Assembly: GCF_016919705.1 (NCBI RefSeq)
Contig: NZ_CP070371.1
Location: forward strand, 1-64,000
DNA from: Paracoccus methylovorus
GTDB lineage: Bacteria; Pseudomonadota; Alphaproteobacteria; Rhodobacterales; Rhodobacteraceae
Length of the DNA stretch: 64,000 nt
Direction: 5' to 3'
Below the pieces are notes generated by a model that was not told the DNA's origin, did not search any database, and saw nothing but the letters and a program-made list of their open reading frames with translations. This document shows positions 18,198 through 27,658 of the stretch, in pieces (position 1 is the stretch's first letter; each line of letters begins with the position of its first letter). A program made the position numbers and the translations under genes.

Positions 18198-18613
18198 GCT
18201 ATCGGGGAACGGCCGCGTTGCAGGCGGCGGTTTATCGGGTGCTGCGCGAGGATGCGGCGCTGCAGGGTCTGGTGGGCGATGCGATCTATGACGCGATGCC
18301 GGTGGCGGCCCCGGCGGGACCCTATGTCGCGCTGGGTCCCGAAGAGGTGCGCGATGCCGGCGACGTGACGGCGGCGGGGGCGGTGCATGATTTCGTCGTC
18401 TCGGTCCTGTCGGGGTCCGATGCGGCGGGCGGTTTCGGCGCCGTCAAGGCGGCTGCGGTCGCGGTCAGCGAGGCGCTGGAGACGGCGGCCATCGCGCTGG
18501 ATCGCGGGCGTCTGGCGGGGCTGTGGTTCCTGCGCGCCCGGGCGCGACGGGTGGAAAACGGCGCGGGGCGGCGGGTCGACCTGACCTTTCGCGCGCGCAT
18601 CGATCTGGGTTGA
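18194..18613 (+). CDS. GTA gene 8, DUF3168 tail terminator-like protein
   Basis: The protein has 139 residues. It has the DUF3168 pattern: ALQAAVYRVLREDAAL at the start, IYDAMPVAAPAGPYVALG, and a final VDLTFRARIDLG strand. The family is placed at the head-proximal end of the tail. It starts within the stop of gene 7. Confidence 0.82.
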   Translation: MSYRGTAALQAAVYRVLREDAALQGLVGDAIYDAMPVAAPAGPYVALGPEEVRDAGDVTAAGAVHDFVVSVLSGSDAAGGFGAVKAAAVAVSEALETAAIALDRGRLAGLWFLRARARRVENGAGRRVDLTFRARIDLG

Positions 18614-18625
18614 GGAGTGACGGAT

Positions 18626-19039
18626 ATGGCGGTGCAGAACGGACGCGACCTGCTGATCAAGATGGACATGACCGGCGACGGGCATTTCGAAACCATCGCG
18701 GGCCTGCGTGCGACCCGGCTGGGATTCAACGCCGAGACGGTGGACGTGACCAGTCTGGAAAGCGCGGGCCGCTGGCGCGAGCTTTTGGCGGGTGCGGGGG
18801 TCAGGTCGGCCTCGGTCTCGGGGTCCGGGGTGTTCCGGGACGGGACCACGGACGAACGCGCGCGGCAGGTGTTCTTTGACGGCGAGGTGCCGCGTTTTCA
18901 GGTGGTGATCCCGGATTTCGGAACGGTCGAGGGGCCTTTCCAGATCACTTCGCTGGAATATGCGGGCAGTTACAACGGCGAGGCGACATATGAGATTTCC
19001 ATGGCAAGCGCGGGCGCGATCAGCTTTGCCGCGTTCTGA
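18626..19039 (+). CDS. GTA gene 9, major tail protein
   Basis: The protein has 137 residues and resembles TP901-1/RcGTA-type tail tube proteins: NGRDLLIKMDMTGDG, ETVDVTSLESAGRWRELL, FQITSLEYAGSYNGEATYEI. I chose the ATG at 18626 because GAGGAG lies 8 bases upstream; a GTG at 18617 is too close to that site. The protein polymerises to form the tail tube. Confidence 0.87.
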   Translation: MAVQNGRDLLIKMDMTGDGHFETIAGLRATRLGFNAETVDVTSLESAGRWRELLAGAGVRSASVSGSGVFRDGTTDERARQVFFDGEVPRFQVVIPDFGTVEGPFQITSLEYAGSYNGEATYEISMASAGAISFAAF

Positions 19040-19040
19040 A

Positions 19041-19358
19041 ATGGCCAATCCGCTGGCGGGTGAGGTCGGGATCTGGCTGGACGGGCAGCGCCATGTCGCC
19101 CGGCTGACGCTGGGCGCCCTGGCAGGGCTGGAGGCCGATCTGGGTGCTGAAAGCATGATCGCGCTGGTCGAACGCTTTGAAGGCGGGCGGTTTTCCAGTC
19201 GCGACGTGATGGCGGTGCTGGTCGCGGGTCTTCGCGGCTGCGGCTGGCCGGGCGGTATGGACGATCTGGCGGCAGCCGAGATCCGCGGCGGGCCCGTGGG
19301 TGCGGCTCATGCGGCGGCGGCGCTACTGGCGCGGGCCTTTCGGGTCGAGGAGGCATGA
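19041..19358 (+). CDS. GTA gene 10, GTA-family tail assembly protein
   Basis: The protein has 105 residues and resembles the GTA TAM/gene 10 family: NPLAGEVGIWLDGQRHVARL, LGALAGLEADLGAESMIALV, ending in helices with AAHAAAALLARAF. It is placed between tail tube and tape measure, where phages encode tail assembly chaperones; the chaperone role is inferred from position. Confidence 0.78.
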   Translation: MANPLAGEVGIWLDGQRHVARLTLGALAGLEADLGAESMIALVERFEGGRFSSRDVMAVLVAGLRGCGWPGGMDDLAAAEIRGGPVGAAHAAAALLARAFRVEEA

Positions 19359-19594
19359 CCGGAGGGCTGGACTGGTCCGGGCTTTTGCGCCTTGGCCTTG
19401 GGCCGGTCCGCATGGGTGGGCTGGGGTTGCGGCCGGACGAGTTCTGGGCGCTGACCCCGGCCGAACTGGCGCTGATGCTGGGCATTGCGGCGGGACGGGG
19501 CGGGGCAATGACGCGCGCGCGGCTGACCGAGCTGGCGGCGCGCTATCCCGACCGGCCCCTGAAACAGCACAATGAAAAAGGAGGACCGTCGTGA
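19355..19594 (+). CDS. GTA gene 10.1, phage tail assembly chaperone-like protein
   Basis: The protein has 79 residues. LDWSGLLRLGLGPVRMGGLGLRPDEFWALTPAEL matches, by eye, the Rcc01693-type small proteins that follow gene 10 in GTA clusters. It overlaps gene 10 and gene 11 by 4 bases each. A gene 10/10.1 pair ahead of a tape measure gene suggests a split chaperone. Confidence 0.75.
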   Translation: MTGGLDWSGLLRLGLGPVRMGGLGLRPDEFWALTPAELALMLGIAAGRGGAMTRARLTELAARYPDRPLKQHNEKGGPS

Positions 19595-20253
19595 GCAAAG
19601 ACGGTTTCGACCGGCTGGACGAGGATGATCCCGTCGCGCTGGGCAAGAGCTTTGAACAAAATGCGCGGCTGGCGGCGGAATTCGACGCCGAACTGGCGCG
19701 GTTGCGACAGGCGATGCTTTACACCAACCGCGAGGTCGGCACCCTGACACAGGGCATCGGCAGCGGGCTGCGCCGGGCCTTTTCCGGGCTGGTCTTTGAC
19801 GGGCTGAAGCTGAGCGATGCGCTGAAAGGCATCGCGCGCAGCATGGCGGAAAGCGCATTCGCCGTGGCGATGAAGCCTGTCGAACAGGCGCTGGCCGGCG
19901 CCATCGCGCAGGGGGTGAACGGCATCGCTTCGGCTGTGCTGCCCTTTGCCGATGGTGCGGCATTTGCGCAGGGGCGGGTGATACCTTTTGCCAAGGGCGG
20001 CATCGTCACCCAGCCGACCCCTTTCCCGATGCGCGGTGCGACCGGGCTGATGGGCGAGGCCGGGGCCGAGGCGATCATGCCGCTGCGCCGAGGCTCTGAC
20101 GGGCGGTTGGGCGTGGCGGCATCGGGCGGCGGGCGGCCGGTCAATGTGACCTTCAATGTCTCGACCCCCGATGTGGCGGGGTTCCATCGCAGCCAGAGCC
20201 AGATCGCCGCCCAGTTGGGCCGGCTTCTGGCTCGCGGGGAAAGGAACGGGTGA
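19591..20253 (+). CDS. GTA gene 11, tail tape measure protein (short)
   Basis: The protein has 220 residues, starting with GTG. The N-terminal half is helical; the middle is hydrophobic (MAESAFAVAMKPVEQALAGA); the C-terminal half has GGIVTQPTPFPMRGATGLMGEAGAEAIMPL, the signature of phage tape measure C-termini. The short length matches the short GTA tail and is normal for this family. Confidence 0.88.
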   Translation: MSKDGFDRLDEDDPVALGKSFEQNARLAAEFDAELARLRQAMLYTNREVGTLTQGIGSGLRRAFSGLVFDGLKLSDALKGIARSMAESAFAVAMKPVEQALAGAIAQGVNGIASAVLPFADGAAFAQGRVIPFAKGGIVTQPTPFPMRGATGLMGEAGAEAIMPLRRGSDGRLGVAASGGGRPVNVTFNVSTPDVAGFHRSQSQIAAQLGRLLARGERNG

Positions 20254-20257
20254 CGGG

Positions 20258-20890
20258 ATGGCATTTCACGAGATCAGGTTCCCGGCGAACCTGTCGTTCG
20301 GTTCCGTCGGCGGGCCGGAGCGGCGGACCGAGATCGTCGCACTGACCAACGGCCATGAGGAGCGGCGCACCCCCTGGGCGCATTCGCGGCGGCGCTATGA
20401 TGCGGGGTTGGGGTTGCGGTCGCTGGACGATGTGGCGGCGCTGATCGCGTTCTTCGAGGCGCGGGCGGGTCAGATGCACGGATTCCGCTGGAAGGATTGG
20501 GCGGATTACAAATCCTCGGCCCCAAGTGCTGCGGTATCCTTTCAGGATCAGGAGATCGGCATGGGCGATGGGGTGCTGCGGACGTTCGCGCTGCGCAAAT
20601 CCTATGCCTCGGGGGCCGCGCGCTATTGGCGGCCGGTGGCAAAGCCGGTGGAAAGCACGGTGCTGGCCGGTGTCGGCAATGTCGAGCTGCGCGCCGGGGT
20701 CGACTTCCATGTCGATCCGACGTCGGGGACGGTGAGTTTCGCCGCGCCACCCGAGAAGGGGGCGGCCGTGACGGCGGGGTTCGAGTTCGACGTGCCGGTG
20801 CGCTTTGATACCGATCGGATCGCGGTTTCGGTCGCGTCGTTTCAGGCGGGCGACCTGCCGCAGATCCCGGTGGTGGAGGTGCGGATATGA
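20258..20890 (+). CDS. GTA gene 12, distal tail protein (TIGR02217-like)
   Basis: The protein has 210 residues. It begins FHEIRFPANLSFGSVGGPERRTEIV and contains GHEERRTPWAHSRRRYDAG and HGFRWKDWADYKS, typical of the DUF2460/TIGR02217 family, which forms the base of the tail. It overlaps gene 13 by 4 bases. Confidence 0.88.
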   Translation: MAFHEIRFPANLSFGSVGGPERRTEIVALTNGHEERRTPWAHSRRRYDAGLGLRSLDDVAALIAFFEARAGQMHGFRWKDWADYKSSAPSAAVSFQDQEIGMGDGVLRTFALRKSYASGAARYWRPVAKPVESTVLAGVGNVELRAGVDFHVDPTSGTVSFAAPPEKGAAVTAGFEFDVPVRFDTDRIAVSVASFQAGDLPQIPVVEVRI

Positions 20891-21708
20891 CCCCGACGAT
20901 TGCGCGGGCCTGGGCGGTCGCGCGACGCGACGGCATGGTGCTGGGCTTTACCGACCACGACCGGACCCTGATGTTCGAGGGCATCGTCTTTCGCCCCGAC
21001 AGCGGGCTGAGCGCGCGGGCGGTGGTGCAAAGCGTCGGCCTGTCGGTGGACAACAGCGAGGCAGTGGGGGCGCTGTCGGACACGGCGATCACCGAGCGCG
21101 ACGTGATGGCCGGGCGCTGGGATGGCGCCGATGTGCGGTTGTGGGAGGTGGACTGGACCGACACGGGCAACCGGCATCTGATCTTTCGCGGCCATCTGGG
21201 CGAGGTGGTGCGCAGCGGCGCGGCGTTTCGCGCCGAGTTGCGCGGGCTGTCCGAGCCTTTGAATAAGGCGCAGGGCCGGGTCTATCATCCGCATTGTGCG
21301 GCGGCGCTGGGCGATGGGCAATGCCGGTTCGACCTGACGCGGGCCGGCTATTGGGCTGAGGGCGTGATCGAGATGGTGGAGGACGGGCAGCGGCTGGTGC
21401 TGTCCGGTGTGGACGGCCATGACCCCGGCTGGTTCGAGCATGGCCAGCTGATGATGCGTTTGGGTGCTGCCGAAGGACTGTCGGGTCTGGTCAAGGCTGA
21501 TCGGCCTTTGCCGGGGGCACGGCGCGAGGTCGAGCTTTGGACCGCGCTGGGCATAGGGCCGGCGGCGGGCGATCGGGTGCGGCTGATCGCCGGTTGCGAC
21601 AGGCGCAGCGAGACTTGCCGGATGAAATTCCTGAACCACCTGAACTTCAGGGGCTTTCCGCATTTGCCGCCCGAGGACTGGCTGATCGCGCCCAAGGTGA
21701 ATCGATGA
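20887..21708 (+). CDS. GTA gene 13, DUF2163 baseplate hub-like protein
   Basis: The protein has 273 residues and has the DUF2163/BR0599 family pattern: ARRDGMVLGFTDHDR near the N-terminus, and a C-terminal cysteine set (HPHCAAALGDGQCRFD, AGCDRRSETCRMKF) that may bind an iron-sulfur cluster, as seen in the RcGTA hub. ATGA coupling links it to genes 12 and 14. Confidence 0.86.
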   Translation: MTPTIARAWAVARRDGMVLGFTDHDRTLMFEGIVFRPDSGLSARAVVQSVGLSVDNSEAVGALSDTAITERDVMAGRWDGADVRLWEVDWTDTGNRHLIFRGHLGEVVRSGAAFRAELRGLSEPLNKAQGRVYHPHCAAALGDGQCRFDLTRAGYWAEGVIEMVEDGQRLVLSGVDGHDPGWFEHGQLMMRLGAAEGLSGLVKADRPLPGARREVELWTALGIGPAAGDRVRLIAGCDRRSETCRMKFLNHLNFRGFPHLPPEDWLIAPKVNR

Positions 21709-22130
21709 GCGCGGCGGTCGTGGCTGCGGCCCGGGCGTGGATCGGCACGCCCTATGTGCATCAGGGTTCGGTCAAGGGGGCGGGGGCGGACTGTCTGGGT
21801 CTGGTACGCGGCATCTGGCGCGGATTTTTCGGCGCCGAGCCGGAAATTATGCCCGCCTATACCCCGGATTGGGGCGAGGTCGGCGGGATCGAGCTGCTGC
21901 TGGCGGGGGCGGCGCGGTTTCTGCTGCCCGCCCCCGATGAGCGTCCGGGCGATGTGCTGGTCTTTCGCATGCGGGCCGGGGCGGTGGCCAAACATATGGG
22001 AATATTGGCGCAAACCGGCGACGGCGCCAGCTTTGTCCATGCCTATGACCGGCATGGCGTTGTCGAAAGCCCGCTGTCGGCGCCTTGGCGGGCGCGGATC
22101 GCGGGACGGTTCCGGTTTCCGCCGGTTTGA
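21705..22130 (+). CDS. GTA gene 14, NlpC/P60 cell-wall peptidase
   Basis: The protein has 141 residues and is an NlpC/P60-fold cysteine peptidase. Cys30 sits in GADCLGLVRG and the candidate His in VAKHMGIL. It should degrade recipient peptidoglycan during DNA delivery. It overlaps gene 13 by 4 bases. Confidence 0.9.
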   Translation: MSAAVVAAARAWIGTPYVHQGSVKGAGADCLGLVRGIWRGFFGAEPEIMPAYTPDWGEVGGIELLLAGAARFLLPAPDERPGDVLVFRMRAGAVAKHMGILAQTGDGASFVHAYDRHGVVESPLSAPWRARIAGRFRFPPV

Positions 22131-22148
22131 GGGAAAGGTAGGGACGCA

Positions 22149-25100
22149 ATGGCGACGATTCTGCTGGCGGCGGCCGGGGCATCGCTGGGTGCAGGCTTTG
22201 GCGGCACGGTTCTGGGACTTTCGGGTGCCGTCATCGGCCGGGCGGTGGGGGCGACGCTGGGCCGATATATCGACCAGCGCCTGCTTGGCTCGGGCTCGAA
22301 GGCGGTCGAGACGGGGCGCGTGGACCGGCTGCGCATCCAGACCGCGGGCGAAGGCACGCCGATCCCGCGGGTTTGGGGACAGATGCGGGTGCCGGGCCAT
22401 GCCATCTGGGCCGGCCCGCTGGTCGAGACCCGGCGCAGCCATGGCGGGGGCAAGGGCTCGGGTCCCAGCGTGACCGAGATCGGCTATCGGCTGAGCTTTG
22501 CACTGGCGCTGTGCGAGGGGCCGATCCTGGGTGTGGGTCGGGTTTGGGCGGATGGCGAGGAAATCGCGGCCGACGATCTGAACATGCGCGTCTATCCGGG
22601 CGACGAGGCGCAACTGCCCGATCCGGCGATCGCCGCGCAAGAGGGCGAGGATGCCCCGGCCTATCGCGGCATCGCCTATGTCGTTTTCGAGGATCTGGCG
22701 CTGGAAAAATGGGGCAACCGGGTGCCGCAACTGTCCTTTGAGGTGACGCGGGCCGCCAGTGAGGGGCGCGGCCTGTCGCGCGAGGTTCGCGCCGTCGCCA
22801 TGATCCCCGGCACCGGCGAATATGCGTTGGCAACCACGGCAGTGGGCTGCGATCTGGGGCTGGGCGAGATGCAGGTCGTGAACCACAATACGCCGATGGC
22901 GCCGACCGATTTTCTGGCCTCGATGCGGATTCTCGGGCGGGAACTGCCCAATGTCGGCTCGGTTTCACTGGTAGTGTCGTGGTTCGGAGACGACCTGCGG
23001 GTCGGCGAATGCGCGGTGCGGCCCAAGGTCGAGGACCTGTCGCGCGATGGTCGCGAGATGCCTTGGCGCGCGGGCGGAATCGGGCGCGAGGGGGCGACCG
23101 AGGTGGCGCGGGTGGAGGACCGGCCGATCTATGGCGGCACGCCTGCCGACGGTTCGGTGATCGAAGCCTTGCGGGCCATTGCAGACAGCGGGCGCAAGGC
23201 GGTGTTCTATCCGTTCATCCTGATGGAGCAGCTTGCCGGTAACGGCCGGCCCGATCCCTGGAGCGGGGCCGCGGACCAGCCGGTCATGCCATGGCGTGGC
23301 AGGATCACCACAAGCATCGCCGCGGGATGCGAGGGCAGTCTGGCCGGGACCGTTGCCGCCGAGGCGGAGGTTGCGCGGTTCTTCGGCACCATCGAGGCCG
23401 GTGATTTTTCACGTGAAGGCCAGACGATCAGTTACAACGGGCCTGCGGAATGGTCCTATCGCCGCTTTATCCTGCATTACGCGCATCTGTGCGCGGCGGC
23501 GGGCGGGATCGACGCCTTTCTGATTGGCTCGGAAATGATCGGGCTGACGCAGATCCGGGGTGCCGGGAACCGCTTTCCGGCGGTCGAGCAATTGCGGCGG
23601 CTGGCGGCGGATGTGCGCGCCATTCTGGGCGAGGGGGTCAGGATCGGCTATGCCGCCGACTGGTCGGAGTATTTCGGCTATCACCCCGGCAATGGCGATG
23701 TGCATTTCCATCTGGACCCGCTGTGGGCGGATGAGAACATCGATTTCATCGGCATCGACAATTACATGCCGCTGTCCGACTGGCGCGAGGGCGAGGACCA
23801 CCTGGACGCCGGTTGGGACCGGATCGACAATCCCGGCTATCTGCTGGCAAATGTCGCGGGCGGCGAGGGTTATGACTGGTATTACGCCAGTGACGCGGAT
23901 CGCGAAGCCCAGATCCGCACCCCAATCCGGGACGGCGCGCATCACGAACACTGGATCTGGCGCTACAAGGACATCCGGGGCTGGTGGCAGAACCGGCACC
24001 ACGACCGCATCGACGGCGTGCGGCAGGTGCAGCCGAGCGCATGGGTGCCGGGATCAAAACCGGTCTGGTTCACCGAAATGGGTTGTGCGGCGCTGGACAA
24101 GGGCACGAATCAGCCCAACAAGTTCCTGGATGCGATGAGTTCGGAATCGATGCTGCCCTATTTCTCGGACGGGCGGCGGGACGATGCGATGCAGGCGGCC
24201 TATGTGCGGGCGATGACCGAATTCTGGTCGGACCCCGCCAACAACCCGATCCGCGCCGCCCATGGCCGGATCGGACCGGGGCGGATGGTCGATATGGCGC
24301 GCGCGCATGTCTGGTGCTGGGACGCCCGGCCCTATCCGGCCTTTCCGGCCCGCACCGACTTGTGGTCGGATGGCCCGGCATGGCAACGCGGGCATTGGCT
24401 GAATGGTCGTGCCGGCGCGGTGCCGCTGGCCGATGTGGTGACCGAGATCTGTCGCGAGGCCGGCGTGCGTGCCTTTGATACCCAGGGCTTGCGCGGTCTG
24501 GTGCGCGGCTATGCGTTGTCGGGGGCTGAAAGCGGGCGGGCGGCCTTGCAGCCCTTGATGCTGGTGCATGGGTTCGACGCGGTCGAGCGGGACGGCGAGC
24601 TGCGCTTTGTCATGCGCGGGGCGCGGATCGATGCTGAGCTTGGTCCCGGTGATATGGCACTGACCGACGAGGTCGAGGGGATCGAGGTCTCGCGCGCGGC
24701 GGATGCCGAGATGGTCGGCCGCATCCGGCTGACCCATGTCGAGGCGGGCGGCGATTACGCTGTGCGCACCGCCGAGACGATGATGCCGGGGGCCGAGTTC
24801 CTGGCGGTTTCGGACAGCGAACTGGCGATGGCCTTGACGCGCGGCGAGGGGCGGGCGCTGGCCGAACGCTGGCTGTCGGAGGCGGCGGTGGCGCGGGATG
24901 CGGTGCGGTTTGCCCTGCCGCCCTCGCTGGGGCATCTGGGTCCGGGCGATGTCGTGCGGCTGGTTGAGCCTCGGGCCGAGGCGAAACGCTGGCGGATCGA
25001 CCGCGTGGAACGGGGGGCGGCGATCGCCGTTGATGCGGTGCGCGTCGAGCCGGGGGTCTATCGCCCCGCTCATGTGGTCGAGGGTGAAGCCATGCTGCGG

Positions 25101-26039
25101 CCTTTTGTGCCGCCGATCCCGGTCTGGCCGGTTTTTCTGGACCTGCCGCTTTTGCGGGGGGACGAGGTGCCGCATGCGCCCTGGCTGGCCGTGACGGCGA
25201 CGCCTTGGCCGGGGGCTGCGGCGGTCTGGTCCTCGACCGGGCAAGAGGGGGGCTATGCGCTGAACGCGATGCTGGCCCAATCCGCAGTGATGGGGGTGAC
25301 GCTAAGCCCGCTTTCGGCAGCACGCGCCGGAGTTTGGGATCGCGGCGCACCGTTGCGGCTGCGCGTCAAGGGCGGCAACCTGAAATCGGCGACGTGGGAG
25401 GCGCTGATGTCGGGGGCGAATCTGTTGGCGATCGGCGATGGCTCGGCCGAGGGTTGGGAGTTGCTGCAATTTGCCCAAGCGCGGCTGATTTCGCCCGGTG
25501 TGTGGGAGGTGTCGAGCCGGCTGCGCGGGCAGGCGGGCACGGATGCCCTGATGCCGGAGGTCTGGCCCGTGGGCAGCACGGTGGTGGTGCTGGACGGCGC
25601 GGTGGGGCAGGTGGAGCTGGCACCCTCAGCCCGCAACCAACTGCGGCATTGGCGGATCGGGCCGGCGACGCGTCGTCCCGAAGATCCAAGCTATCACCAC
25701 ATCGCCGCCGCTTTCCGTGGTGCGGGGCTGCGGCCCCTGTCGCCCTGTCATCTGCGGGTCGCGGGCCGGGTCGTGACTTGGACCCGGCGCACGCGCGTGC
25801 AGGGCGATGGTTGGGACGGGACAGACGTGCCCTTGGGCGAAGCACAAGAGCAGTATTCGGCCCGGTTGATCCGGGACGGGCAGGTGCTGGCGCAGGCGGT
25901 GGTCGGCGAGCCGCGTTGGGTGGTGCCGGAAAACGCATGGTCCTCGGCCAAGGCCGGGGGCGGATTCGCTGTCGAGATCGCCCAGCTTTCCGACACGTTC
26001 GGTGCAGGCCCTTATGCAAGAAGGATGATCCATGTCTGA
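22149..26039 (+). CDS. GTA gene 15, host-specificity/tail tip megatron protein
   Basis: The protein has 1296 residues. A hydrophobic glycine-rich N-terminus (LLAAAGASLGAGFGG...) is followed by a tail-tip domain. A glycoside-hydrolase-like TIM barrel at about residues 400-720 includes IDAFLIGSEMIGLTQI and the WFTEMGCAALDKGTNQPN segment. The C-terminal half has beta-rich phage tail domains. In RcGTA this protein forms the tail tip that touches the recipient. The reading frame is intact throughout. Confidence 0.93.
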   Translation: MATILLAAAGASLGAGFGGTVLGLSGAVIGRAVGATLGRYIDQRLLGSGSKAVETGRVDRLRIQTAGEGTPIPRVWGQMRVPGHAIWAGPLVETRRSHGGGKGSGPSVTEIGYRLSFALALCEGPILGVGRVWADGEEIAADDLNMRVYPGDEAQLPDPAIAAQEGEDAPAYRGIAYVVFEDLALEKWGNRVPQLSFEVTRAASEGRGLSREVRAVAMIPGTGEYALATTAVGCDLGLGEMQVVNHNTPMAPTDFLASMRILGRELPNVGSVSLVVSWFGDDLRVGECAVRPKVEDLSRDGREMPWRAGGIGREGATEVARVEDRPIYGGTPADGSVIEALRAIADSGRKAVFYPFILMEQLAGNGRPDPWSGAADQPVMPWRGRITTSIAAGCEGSLAGTVAAEAEVARFFGTIEAGDFSREGQTISYNGPAEWSYRRFILHYAHLCAAAGGIDAFLIGSEMIGLTQIRGAGNRFPAVEQLRRLAADVRAILGEGVRIGYAADWSEYFGYHPGNGDVHFHLDPLWADENIDFIGIDNYMPLSDWREGEDHLDAGWDRIDNPGYLLANVAGGEGYDWYYASDADREAQIRTPIRDGAHHEHWIWRYKDIRGWWQNRHHDRIDGVRQVQPSAWVPGSKPVWFTEMGCAALDKGTNQPNKFLDAMSSESMLPYFSDGRRDDAMQAAYVRAMTEFWSDPANNPIRAAHGRIGPGRMVDMARAHVWCWDARPYPAFPARTDLWSDGPAWQRGHWLNGRAGAVPLADVVTEICREAGVRAFDTQGLRGLVRGYALSGAESGRAALQPLMLVHGFDAVERDGELRFVMRGARIDAELGPGDMALTDEVEGIEVSRAADAEMVGRIRLTHVEAGGDYAVRTAETMMPGAEFLAVSDSELAMALTRGEGRALAERWLSEAAVARDAVRFALPPSLGHLGPGDVVRLVEPRAEAKRWRIDRVERGAAIAVDAVRVEPGVYRPAHVVEGEAMLRPFVPPIPVWPVFLDLPLLRGDEVPHAPWLAVTATPWPGAAAVWSSTGQEGGYALNAMLAQSAVMGVTLSPLSAARAGVWDRGAPLRLRVKGGNLKSATWEALMSGANLLAIGDGSAEGWELLQFAQARLISPGVWEVSSRLRGQAGTDALMPEVWPVGSTVVVLDGAVGQVELAPSARNQLRHWRIGPATRRPEDPSYHHIAAAFRGAGLRPLSPCHLRVAGRVVTWTRRTRVQGDGWDGTDVPLGEAQEQYSARLIRDGQVLAQAVVGEPRWVVPENAWSSAKAGGGFAVEIAQLSDTFGAGPYARRMIHV

Positions 26040-26754
26040 GAATACGACCGCCAACTGCGATCTGCCGCTGCTGATGCCGGCGCAGGCGCAGAAACACGTC
26101 ACGGTGAATGAGGCGCTTTTGCGGCTGGATGGACAGGTCGATCTGGTACTGCAAAGCCTGACGCGCATCACTCCGCCGGAAGCCGTCGAGGACGGCATGT
26201 GCTGGGGCGTTCCGCCAGGCGCGGTCAATGGTTGGGAGTGGCAGGCCGGCAAGATCGCCATGGGCGCGAACGGCGGCTGGATATTCGTCCAGCCAAGCTT
26301 TGGCCGCCGTGCCGTTATCGCCGATCAGGGGGTGGTGGCGATTCACGACGGCTCGGGTTGGGTTCCGGGCGCGGTCACTCTGGGCCAGCACGGATCCGGC
26401 ATGCTGGCGCGGCAACTGGCCGAGGATATCATGCTGGGTGCGGGCGATGGAGCCGAGACCGTCATGGCCATTCCGCCCGGCGCGCTGGTGATCGGGGCGA
26501 CCGCGCGGGTGTTGGAGGCGATTACCGGCAGTGCAGCATCATGGTCGCTGGGCACGGCGGGCAGCGCGGACAACCTGAGCCGGTTCGGGCACGGTCTTGG
26601 CAAGGCGCAGGGTTCCTGGGCGCGCGGCCTATTGTCGCCCCCCTTGGCCTTTTGGGAGCCGACGCCCTTACGGCTGACGGCCGTGGGGGGGCAGTTCTCG
26701 GGCGGAAAGGTGCGGGTCGTACTGCATTGGTGGGAGTTGCGGTTGCCGGATTGA
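26032..26754 (+). CDS. GTA gene 15.1, DUF2793 protein
   Basis: The protein has 240 residues. The N-terminal 110 match DUF2793: LPLLMPAQAQKHVTVNEALLRLD and WEWQAGKIAMGANGGWIF. The C-terminal half has a carbohydrate-binding-like pattern (TARVLEAITGSAASWSLG). It overlaps gene 15 by 8 bases. Proteins in this position are tail fibre components in GTA-like clusters; the exact role here is inferred. Confidence 0.78.
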   Translation: MSENTTANCDLPLLMPAQAQKHVTVNEALLRLDGQVDLVLQSLTRITPPEAVEDGMCWGVPPGAVNGWEWQAGKIAMGANGGWIFVQPSFGRRAVIADQGVVAIHDGSGWVPGAVTLGQHGSGMLARQLAEDIMLGAGDGAETVMAIPPGALVIGATARVLEAITGSAASWSLGTAGSADNLSRFGHGLGKAQGSWARGLLSPPLAFWEPTPLRLTAVGGQFSGGKVRVVLHWWELRLPD

Positions 26755-26766
26755 GCAGACTTTTCG

Positions 26767-26811
26767 CGCCCGTCGGTTTCCGCTAAGAATAGAAAGAGAA
26801 ACAGACGGGCG
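26767..26811 (+). other. Stem-loop in the cysE leader
   Basis: CGCCCGTCGGTTTC (26767-26780) pairs with GAAACAGACGGGCG (26798-26811) with one mismatch. It ends 7 bases before the cysE start, and no ribosome-binding site is visible outside it. No T-run follows on the plus strand, so it is not a simple terminator. Confidence 0.5.
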
Positions 26812-26818
26812 TGCCTGA

Positions 26819-27658
26819 ATGAACTTGCAGAAAGACATGATCGAGCCGCTATCCGACGCGCGGGACGCCCCGCGTGATTCGGTCTGGGGTCGCATCCAGC
26901 GCGAGGCGAGGATCGCCGTGCGGGACGAGCCTTTGCTGGGCGCGCTGATTCATGCCGGACTGTTGCATCATGCCACATTCGAAGCGGCGCTGGCCTATCG
27001 GTTTTCGCTGAAGCTCGCCTCGCGCGAGATGAGCGAGCAGATCCTGCGCGAGATTGCCGATGACGCCTTTGCCCGCGCCCCGGAACTGGCGCTGGCTGCA
27101 CAGGCCGATCTGCTGGCGGTCTATGATCGCGACCCGGCGACGCATCGGCTGATGCAGCCGATTCTGTTCTTCAAGGGCTATCAGGCGCTGCAAGCCTATC
27201 GCATCGGGCATTGGCTTTGGCAGCAGGGCCGGCGCGACATGGCCTATTTCGTGCAGATGCGCTGCTCGGAAGTGTTCGGTGTCGATATCCATCCTGCTGC
27301 CCGTGTCGGCACGGGCGTGATGATCGACCATGCCCATTCCATCGTCATCGGCGAAACTGCTGTCGTGGGCGACGATGTGTCCATGCTGCATTCGGTGACG
27401 CTGGGCGGCACGGGGAAAGAGGATGGTGATCGCCATCCCAAGATCGGCAATGGCGTGATGATTGGTGCCGGCGCCAAGGTGCTGGGCAATATCCGCGTCG
27501 GACATCACTCGCGCATCGCCGCCGGCTCGGTCGTGCTAAGTGAGGTGCCGCCGTGCAAAACCGTGGCCGGAGTGCCGGCGCGGATCGTGGGTGATGCGGG
27601 TTGCTCGGACCCGTCGAACAGCATGAACCAGCTTTTGGGCCACGAAGACCTTTTCTAA
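26819..27658 (+). CDS. cysE: Serine O-acetyltransferase
   Basis: The protein has 279 residues. An N-terminal helical domain ([20 protein letters not shown]) is followed by a left-handed beta-helix of hexapeptide repeats: [51 protein letters not shown]. The enzyme acetylates serine for cysteine synthesis. It directly follows the GTA cluster, an arrangement known from Rhodobacterales. Its stop codon overlaps that of pyrD on the other strand. Confidence 0.95.
   Translation: MNLQKDMIEPLSDARDAPRDSVWGRIQREARIAVRDEPLLGALIHAGLLHHATFEAALAYRFSLKLASREMSEQILREIADDAFARAPELALAAQADLLAVYDRDPATHRLMQPILFFKGYQALQAYRIGHWLWQQGRRDMAYFVQMRCSEVFGVDIHPAARVGTGVMIDHAHSIVIGETAVVGDDVSMLHSVTLGGTGKEDGDRHPKIGNGVMIGAGAKVLGNIRVGHHSRIAAGSVVLSEVPPCKTVAGVPARIVGDAGCSDPSNSMNQLLGHEDLF

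Noticed and set aside
12125..26754. A prophage
   Set aside because: There is no integrase, repressor, replication or lysis gene, and the gene order is that of an RcGTA-type agent.
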